Shown: in pieces, positions 14,756 to 19,228 of the stretch
How the letters are laid out: every line of letters starts with the position of its first letter
Position numbering within the stretch: position 1 is the stretch's first letter
Assembly (NCBI GenBank): GCA_026014605.1
Contig: JAOZIC010000220.1
Location: 1 to 19,228, forward strand
Length of the DNA: 19,228 nucleotides
DNA from: Candidatus Bathyarchaeota archaeon
Lineage (GTDB): Archaea > Thermoproteota > Bathyarchaeia > Bathyarchaeales > Bathyarchaeaceae
Direction: 5' to 3'
Notes under the pieces: generated by a model
What the model was told of the DNA's origin: nothing
What the model saw: only the letters and a program-made list of their open reading frames with translations
The model's database searches: none
Made by a program: the position numbers and the translations under genes

Positions 14756-15952
14756 ATGATAATCTCAGTTCGATCAATATCATACGACGAACTTAAACGA
14801 AACCTAAGCCACGACGACAAAATCGTACTATGGAGCTGCGACACATGTGTAAAACATTGTGGAATCGCAGGAATGGACAAAATGATTGTCCTAGAAGATC
14901 TACTCAGAGAAGACGGCTACAACGTAATCAAAAAGGAACTCGTCAGCGAATCGTGCCAAATTAACCTCGCCAAAAAACACAGAGCAGCACACACTGATAT
15001 CTTTGACCAAGCAACTGCGATAATCGTTTTGACTTGTGAGATAGGATATCAATGTGTTAAAACGGTCTTTAATGACAAAAAGGTAATCGAAACCGCAAAA
15101 ACTTTCGGAGCAGGTAACTTTAGCAACAAAAAAGGTCCAATACTAACTTCGCCAATACCAAGCACTAACTTAGAAATCGACCCTGAAGGCTATACACTGA
15201 ACAATTTGGTGGAACGATTTAACCTGCACCCCAAATTCTTCGACGCAGACAAAGAACCCAACCCCGAAAAAGTAACGATTACCGTTGATGGCAAACCCTT
15301 GGTGGTAAAGAAGAACGCAACTTTGCTGGATGAATTGTTAGCGAATCGAATGAAAATACCACACCTGTGCTACGACGCCAGCTTAGGTGCAATCGGAGCT
15401 TGCCGTATGTGCCTTGTAAAAATTGAAGGCAAACGAGGGTTTGTCCCATCATGCTCCACTATAATCGAAGAAAACATGGTAGTAACTACCGAGGACGAAG
15501 AACTAGAAGAACTACGCAAATCAGTCCTGCAGATGATTCTTGCAGAAAGCGGACCAGAGATACAACAAAGCCGTGACATACGCTTCTGGATGCGCAGATA
15601 CAAACTAACAGACAACAAGTTCTACCTAGACGAAAAAGACGAACCAGTCGACGACTCAAGTGAAGTTCTCATCCGGGACCCCAACCGCTGTATACTGTGT
15701 GGAAAATGTGTCAGAGCATGCACTGAACTATCAGGACAACGTGTGTTCAACTTTGCGAACCGTGGAAGCAAAACTTTGGCAATCACTGGATTAAACGAAT
15801 CGTTCGGAAACACTGACTGTGCACACTGTCTGGCTTGTGCTCACTACTGTCCAACTAACGCAATTACACCAAAGTCTATAAACAAGAAAATTGTTGGTTA
15901 CCCGTTCTGGACGCTTATTTCTTACCCTAAGAAAGTAGCACCCAAACGGTAA
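14756..15952 (+). CDS. MetV-like domain fused to NuoG/HoxU-type ferredoxin
   Basis: The 398-residue protein has two parts. Residues 1-125 repeat the MetV-like domain: C28, C31, C35 and C67 fall at exactly the same residue numbers as in the preceding protein, then C94 and C100. After a linker, residues 172-250 are a plant-type [2Fe-2S] domain as at the NuoG/HoxU N-terminus with C205, C216, C219 and C233. The usual His-Cys3 [4Fe-4S] motif (HxxxCxxCxxxxxC) that should follow is absent; the segment L-A-E-S-G-P-E-I-Q-Q-S-R has no cysteine. Residues 310-366 carry two [4Fe-4S] sites: C312, C315, C318, C322 and C355, C358, C361, C365. The molybdopterin or H-cluster part of larger relatives is missing. 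ATG follows the previous stop directly. It would link NuoF to the MetV site by a chain of clusters. Confidence 0.82.
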   Translation: MIISVRSISYDELKRNLSHDDKIVLWSCDTCVKHCGIAGMDKMIVLEDLLREDGYNVIKKELVSESCQINLAKKHRAAHTDIFDQATAIIVLTCEIGYQCVKTVFNDKKVIETAKTFGAGNFSNKKGPILTSPIPSTNLEIDPEGYTLNNLVERFNLHPKFFDADKEPNPEKVTITVDGKPLVVKKNATLLDELLANRMKIPHLCYDASLGAIGACRMCLVKIEGKRGFVPSCSTIIEENMVVTTEDEELEELRKSVLQMILAESGPEIQQSRDIRFWMRRYKLTDNKFYLDEKDEPVDDSSEVLIRDPNRCILCGKCVRACTELSGQRVFNFANRGSKTLAITGLNESFGNTDCAHCLACAHYCPTNAITPKSINKKIVGYPFWTLISYPKKVAPKR

Positions 15953-15965
15953 CATCCTCCGATAT

Positions 15966-16022
15966 GTGCAGCTGCCGCGCTTTGCGGCGGTTTGCACTTC
16001 TAAAATTTTTTTATTTTATTTT
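15966..16022 (+). terminator. Hairpin and T-rich terminator of the redox operon
   Basis: GTGCA at 15966-15970 pairs with TGCAC at 15993-15997, and the inner GC-rich arms (15971-15978 with 15984-15991) continue the stem, giving about 13 pairs with two wobbles and one bulge around a short loop. A T-rich tract (16003-16022) follows. It lies between the operon's stop and the convergent feoB stop. Confidence 0.7.
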
Positions 16023-17954
16023 TTAGATTGTCAGTAACCTAAAGGCTATGCCGCCTACGAGTAACGCAAGCAGTATTTCTATTACTGTTATCAGCAGTGC
16101 TTTTTTCCATCCGAATTCTTTGACTAAGGCGCCTATTGTTGCTACGCATGGGATGTATAGCATTACAACTAGGGTGAATACTATCATTTGGGCGGGTGTC
16201 ATTACTAAGGCGAAGTTTGTTGTTCCGAACAATGATGCCAGCATTATCAGGGTTAGTTCTTTTCGTAGTACTCCAAAGATTAATGCGATTCCTGTTACTG
16301 CGGGTAGTCCTAGCCAAGTTACGGTTAATGGGCTGGAGAGGTTGGCGATTGGTTCTAGTAGGTTTGCGATTTCGGCGAGTTTGATTACAAAGCTTCCAGC
16401 GATGATTAGCGGAAATGCCATGATTATGAATTCTTTGAGCCTGAACCATGTTTGTTGTAGTACTGTGGTTAGGTGTGGTGCGCGGTAGGCGCTCATTTCC
16501 ATTATTAGTTCTGTGGGTTCTCCAGGTAGGGCTTTGAATGCGATTCTTCCTAGGACGAAGATGATGATTAGGTTAATGACGTAGAGTGCTAGTGCCCATT
16601 CTATGCCTACGAAGTTTCCAACTAAACCAAGTATGATTACTGATGTTGCGGCGCATGGTACAAGGGTTACTACAAACGCTGTTAGTAGACGTTCTCGGGT
16701 TGTTTCCATGATTCGGCAACCCAGACATCCGGGGACGTTGCATCCGAAACTGAGCATAACGGGTATGAACGCTTTTCCGTGCAGTCCCATTTTGTGCATC
16801 AGGTTGTCCATCAGGAATGCGATTCGGCTTAGGTACCCTGAGTCTTCAAACAGGTACAAGATGAAGTAGAACGGGACAATGTATGGTAATGCTACGGTTA
16901 TGCCGCCGACGATTCCTTCTATTATTCCGCCCCAGACAAGTTCTCCAACGATACCTGTTCCAAGGACGCTGTCAAATGCTGGTTTTAGTCCAAAGAAGAA
17001 GTCACCTAGCAGGGCTGATGCGAAGTCTCCGAAACTAAATATTGCAATAAAGACTCCAATAACCGTGGCGAACAGTATGGGGTAACCAAATATTTTGTGG
17101 GTTGTAACTGTGTGCAGTTTTTCGCGCATCGGTGTTTTAACAGGTTTTGTTATCTCTTCAATTTGCATTGTAATCTGGTTCGCAAGGTGATACCGCTCAC
17201 TGGTTACTACAGTTGGACAAGAGTGCCCGTGTACGTCTTCAAGCGCTGTCCTGAATTTTTGGGCAATTTTTACAAGTTTTGGGTCTAACTTCGTTACATC
17301 GTTTTTAACTTCGTTGTCGTCCTCTAGCAGTTTTAGGGCAACCCAACGCGCAGGATACTTCAGGTCCACGCCCTCAAGCTGTTCTGTTAGGGCTTCGATT
17401 TTGTCTTCTAACTCTTTTCCGTACCTTGGTTTAAGCGGCGATGTTGCCCTGTTTTTTTGGATAACTTCAATCGCAATATCAAGCATCTCTGTGATGCCTT
17501 TTCCACTTACAGCAACGGTTGGAACAACTGGAACACCCAGAATCTGCTCCGCTTTCTTGGAGTCAATTACGATACCCTTCTTTTTCGCCATATCAATCTG
17601 GTTTAGAGCAACAACTAGGGGAGCCTCAAGCTCCAAAAGCTGTAATGTGAAAAACAGGTTGCGTTCAAGCAAAGACGCATCTACAACATTAATTACCAAA
17701 TCCGGTTTTTCTGTTGCGATGTACTCCCTTGAGACCAATTCTTCCATGGAAAACGTTGACAGCGAGTAGATTCCTGGGAGGTCAACAAAGTCTATTGTGT
17801 AACCTTTGTAGTGCAGTGTGCCTTCGGCTTTTTCTACTGTTTTTCCTGGCCAGTTTCCAATATGTTGATGCAACCCAGTAAGCTGATTGAATATAACAGA
17901 TTTTCCTACGTTAGCATTACCAGCTAACGCGATGATGAAATTGGGTTTGCTCAA
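16023..17954 (-). CDS. feoB: Ferrous iron transport protein B
   Basis: FeoB takes up Fe(II) across the membrane. The 643-residue protein has an N-terminal G domain with G1 G-N-A-N-V-G-K-S (12-19, Ala replacing the common Pro), G3 D-L-P-G (58-61) and G4 N-Q-I-D (118-121), then a helical spacer (about 165-280) and the membrane domain from 285 with at least eight hydrophobic segments and the two gate motifs G-C-N-V-P-G (404-409) and V-P-C-A (432-435). Two further cysteines follow the first gate motif, in G-C-L-G-C (C410, C413). ATG 17954 overlaps feoA by four bases. Regulation is probably through the palindrome ahead of dtxR. Length is slightly short of the bacterial 750-770 but normal for archaea. 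Confidence 0.96.
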   Translation of the reverse strand: MSKPNFIIALAGNANVGKSVIFNQLTGLHQHIGNWPGKTVEKAEGTLHYKGYTIDFVDLPGIYSLSTFSMEELVSREYIATEKPDLVINVVDASLLERNLFFTLQLLELEAPLVVALNQIDMAKKKGIVIDSKKAEQILGVPVVPTVAVSGKGITEMLDIAIEVIQKNRATSPLKPRYGKELEDKIEALTEQLEGVDLKYPARWVALKLLEDDNEVKNDVTKLDPKLVKIAQKFRTALEDVHGHSCPTVVTSERYHLANQITMQIEEITKPVKTPMREKLHTVTTHKIFGYPILFATVIGVFIAIFSFGDFASALLGDFFFGLKPAFDSVLGTGIVGELVWGGIIEGIVGGITVALPYIVPFYFILYLFEDSGYLSRIAFLMDNLMHKMGLHGKAFIPVMLSFGCNVPGCLGCRIMETTRERLLTAFVVTLVPCAATSVIILGLVGNFVGIEWALALYVINLIIIFVLGRIAFKALPGEPTELIMEMSAYRAPHLTTVLQQTWFRLKEFIIMAFPLIIAGSFVIKLAEIANLLEPIANLSSPLTVTWLGLPAVTGIALIFGVLRKELTLIMLASLFGTTNFALVMTPAQMIVFTLVVMLYIPCVATIGALVKEFGWKKALLITVIEILLALLVGGIAFRLLTI

Positions 17955-18247
17955 CGCTTAACATCCACCAGAATTCGTTTTGCCATTCCCCTGCCTATGG
18001 CCAGGGTAGAACCTCGGACGCATACTTCTAGGGGCCCATTGAATGGGGCTGACTTGATTACTTTTATTTCTGTACCAGGTGTTAGACCAAGGTCAGTTAG
18101 CCTTTTGACGCACATTTCGGTCATGAAATGTTTTTTCCAACCCTTTCGTGCACGGGCTTGGCAAAAGTCTTTTCCGCCTGACCGAATGTCAGTGGTTGTG
18201 ATTAGACCTGTTTCGCCGTTTTTGAGCATAGTTAACGGTAGTTCCAT
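17951..18247 (-). CDS. feoA: FeoA-type SH3-like protein with internal insert
   Basis: The 98-residue product is a FeoA-like small protein expected to act with FeoB at the membrane's inner side. Conserved parts are N-G-E-T-G-L-I near 11-17, L-T-D-L-G-L-T-P-G-T-E-I near 50-61 and the A-I-G-R-G-M-A-K end. Between the first strand and L-T-D-L-G-L there is an extra stretch of about 20 residues, basic and with two cysteines (K-D-F-C-Q-A-R-A-R-K-G-W-K-K and T-E-M-C), longer than the R-R-L-x-E-L-G segment of ordinary FeoA. It is coupled both ways: TAATG with dtxR and ATGA with feoB. Confidence 0.92.
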   Translation of the reverse strand: MELPLTMLKNGETGLITTTDIRSGGKDFCQARARKGWKKHFMTEMCVKRLTDLGLTPGTEIKVIKSAPFNGPLEVCVRGSTLAIGRGMAKRILVDVKR

Positions 18248-18936
18248 TAGTTTGATTCGCCTCCTTTGTGTACTTTAACATAGATTACAGATGCTAACGT
18301 GCCGTCAATGGTGTAAGTTTGGTCGTCAACTCGGACAACATAAGAGTCACCGGAATCTGTTTTGTTTTCGATTACTACAGATTTTCCGGGAATGAGGCTT
18401 TGTTTTGCCAACTGTTTTAGTATCTCCTCTTTTTCTTCGGTGATTTTGGCTATTTCAGCACACATTTTTGTTTCCAGTTCGGTTAATGGAACTGTTTTTT
18501 GTTCAAAAATCGCTCCACAATTAGTTGGAATAGGGTTCCCGTGCGGACACGTTTTTGGGTGACCTAACGCTTTCTCAAGTGCCTTGATAATATCTGCCGA
18601 AAACGCGTGTTCCAGTTTGCAGGCTGGGTCGTGTACTTCGGTCCAGTCCAGATTCAGAAAATCTGTTAGTAAACGTTCGGCTAGACGGTGCCTTCGCAGT
18701 ATCTGTGAGGCTATTTGGCGCCCGTCTTCTGTGAGTTTTACGCCTCGGTAGGGTTGATGAATAACAAGACCTTTTCGTTCCAAGCTTTGGATTGTGTTTG
18801 TTATCGAGCCCGGAACAACGTTGAGTGTTCGCGAAAGTTCCATAGTTTTTGCTGAGCCGTCTTTGCATTCTAGGCGATAGATTGCTTCGAGGTATTCTTC
18901 AGCGTGGATGGTTACGTTTTTGTCGTGGCTGTTCAT
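18247..18936 (-). CDS. DtxR/MntR-family metal-dependent repressor
   Basis: The 229-residue protein (from ATG 18936) would bind Fe(II) or Mn(II) and repress metal-uptake genes. It has a winged helix at about 10-70 (E-E-Y-L-E-A-I-Y-R-L and V-P-G-S-I-T-N-T-I-Q-S-L-E-R-K-G-L-V), a dimerisation and metal domain at about 75-140, and a C-terminal FeoA/SH3-like domain (about 150-229). Matched to DtxR, the ancillary site is H83, E87 and H102 and the primary site C106, E109 and H110, but the DtxR Met10 position is E14, as acidic as in MntR. Cysteine at the DtxR Cys102 position favours iron. ATG 18936 has GGTGA five bases ahead; TTG at 18951 lies inside the operator. Genes feoA and feoB follow directly. 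Confidence 0.93.
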   Translation of the reverse strand: MNSHDKNVTIHAEEYLEAIYRLECKDGSAKTMELSRTLNVVPGSITNTIQSLERKGLVIHQPYRGVKLTEDGRQIASQILRRHRLAERLLTDFLNLDWTEVHDPACKLEHAFSADIIKALEKALGHPKTCPHGNPIPTNCGAIFEQKTVPLTELETKMCAEIAKITEEKEEILKQLAKQSLIPGKSVVIENKTDSGDSYVVRVDDQTYTIDGTLASVIYVKVHKGGESN

Positions 18937-18949
18937 CTTATTCACCACC

Positions 18950-18996
18950 AAATTACGAGGTCTCGTAATTTCATGTCAACATGGCCATAATTAAAC
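18950..18996 (-). promoter_or_regulatory. Promoter and perfect palindromic operator of dtxR-feoAB
   Basis: AAATTACGAG-GT-CTCGTAATTT at 18950-18971 is a perfect ten-base inverted repeat with a two-base centre, the size of DtxR-family operators. Read on the minus strand, a TATA-like GTTTAATTATGG lies at 18985-18996, so transcription should start at about 18965, inside the palindrome. A repressor bound there would block the start of the whole operon. Confidence 0.75.
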
Positions 18997-19020
18997 ATTC
19001 CCATAAAAATCGACGAAATC

Positions 19021-19040
19021 AAAAAAAATAACTGAAAAAC
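19021..19040 (-). terminator. T-rich stretch ending the right-edge gene
   Basis: On the minus strand, five T (19035-19039) and eight T (19021-19028) follow the stop codon of the partial gene at 19055 within about 35 bases, the oligo-T pattern of archaeal termination. There is no convincing hairpin. Confidence 0.4.
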
Positions 19041-19054
19041 GGCCAAAATTGCGG

Positions 19055-19228
19055 CTATTTGAAGTGTTTCTCAAAAACCCCATAGATTTCTTCAGGTTTT
19101 TCCAGCAAAAATATGCCATCCATTGTTGCCAGTTTTCTTACGTGGTCGGCGTCTTCTTTTCGTACACGAATCTTCATTTCACTGCCGTCGGGCAGATTGG
19201 TAACGGTTACGCCTTCTTTGAAGTCACA
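19055..19228 (-). CDS. C-terminal fragment of an unrecognised protein
   Basis: The minus strand is open from the right edge down to a TAG at 19055, giving the last 57 residues of a protein that begins outside the window. The visible part is charged and looks like a small alpha/beta unit (G-V-T-V-T-N-L-P-D-G-S-E-M-K-I-R-V-R, then K-E-D-A-D-H-V-R-K-L and E-K-P-E-E-I-Y-G-V-F). There is no membrane helix or cysteine motif (one cysteine at the window edge). No family is recognised. It lies upstream of dtxR on the same strand with about 118 bases and a T-rich stretch between, so it is probably a separate transcript. Confidence 0.6.
   Translation of the reverse strand, partial: CDFKEGVTVTNLPDGSEMKIRVRKEDADHVRKLATMDGIFLLEKPEEIYGVFEKHFK

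Noticed and set aside
11863..15952. An electron-bifurcating [FeFe]-hydrogenase (HydABC).
   Set aside because: The NuoG/HydA-like protein ends after the ferredoxin domains and lacks the H-cluster domain and its cysteine motifs; no hydrogenase subunit follows before the terminator.
11863..15952. Part of respiratory complex I.
   Set aside because: There are no membrane subunits or NuoBCD/I homologues; the NuoF has the HydB-type N- and C-terminal extensions instead.
16039..16488. Long frames of 136 and 146 codons on both strands within feoB.
   Set aside because: They are out of frame with or antisense to feoB membrane segments and show biased composition (Asn/Arg/Thr-rich or Ser/Ile-rich).
1..19228. 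CRISPR array, tRNA, rRNA, insertion sequence or prophage.
   Set aside because: Reading the intergenic regions shows no spaced direct-repeat series, no cloverleaf-like sequence, no transposase or integrase, and no long terminal inverted repeats.

Overview
The window reads as archaeal chromosome, with moderate GC content. The evidence is RNase HII of archaeal type, UPF0251/DUF134 and DUF5320 proteins, an AbrB-PhoU fusion, a COG1395-type regulator, MinD-like ATPases with inserted ferredoxins, TATA-like boxes about 25-45 bases ahead of genes, GGTGA/GGAGG ribosome sites and many GTG or TTG starts. The NuoEF-type genes next to methylene-tetrahydrofolate-reductase-associated (MetV-like) domains would fit an anaerobic, possibly acetogenic lineage such as Bathyarchaeia. 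That placement is an inference. There is no rRNA, tRNA, CRISPR array or insertion sequence visible, and no gene-free stretch longer than about 230 bases.

Layout. 1-1031 (minus): the N-terminal part of a site-2-type membrane metalloprotease that runs off the left edge, and two small unrecognised proteins. 1261-1920 (plus): rnhB. 1926-3725 (minus): an XRE-type regulator, a NifX-family protein and a DUF5320 protein. 3827-4129 (plus): a DUF134 regulator divergent from DUF5320. 4164-5884 (minus): an ABC-2 exporter pair. 5958-9376 (minus): one operon of Mrp/ApbC-type Fe-S carrier, two NifX-family proteins and two MinD-ferredoxin ATPases, closed by a hairpin-T terminator. 9468-10049 (plus): an Lrp/AsnC-type regulator with a C-terminal cysteine cluster, divergent from mrp. 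10076-11185 (minus): an AbrB-PhoU regulator. 11318-15952 (plus): a tight five-gene redox operon. 16023-18936 (minus): a feoB-feoA-dtxR iron-uptake operon behind a perfect 22-base palindrome. 19055-19228 (minus): the end of an unrecognised gene.

The most unusual part is 11318-15952. It encodes a glycine-cleavage H-like protein whose lipoyl lysine position is tyrosine and which carries an extra cysteine-bearing loop; a NuoE-type subunit; a NuoF-type NAD(H)/FMN subunit with altered cluster ligands; a stand-alone MetV-like six-cysteine domain; and a second MetV-like domain fused to a NuoG/HoxU-type [2Fe-2S] plus 2x[4Fe-4S] ferredoxin. There is no hydrogenase, MetF or Hdr gene beside it in the window. 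I infer a diaphorase-type, possibly electron-bifurcating, complex that links NAD(P)H to a C1 or thiol/corrinoid substrate through the MetV domains. Its real partner is unknown.

Taken together the window is an iron and iron-sulfur neighbourhood: Fe(II) import with a metal-sensing repressor, metal-cluster carriers (Mrp, NifX, MinD-ferredoxin), a cysteine-cluster regulator, and a complex that by its motifs would need many Fe-S clusters.
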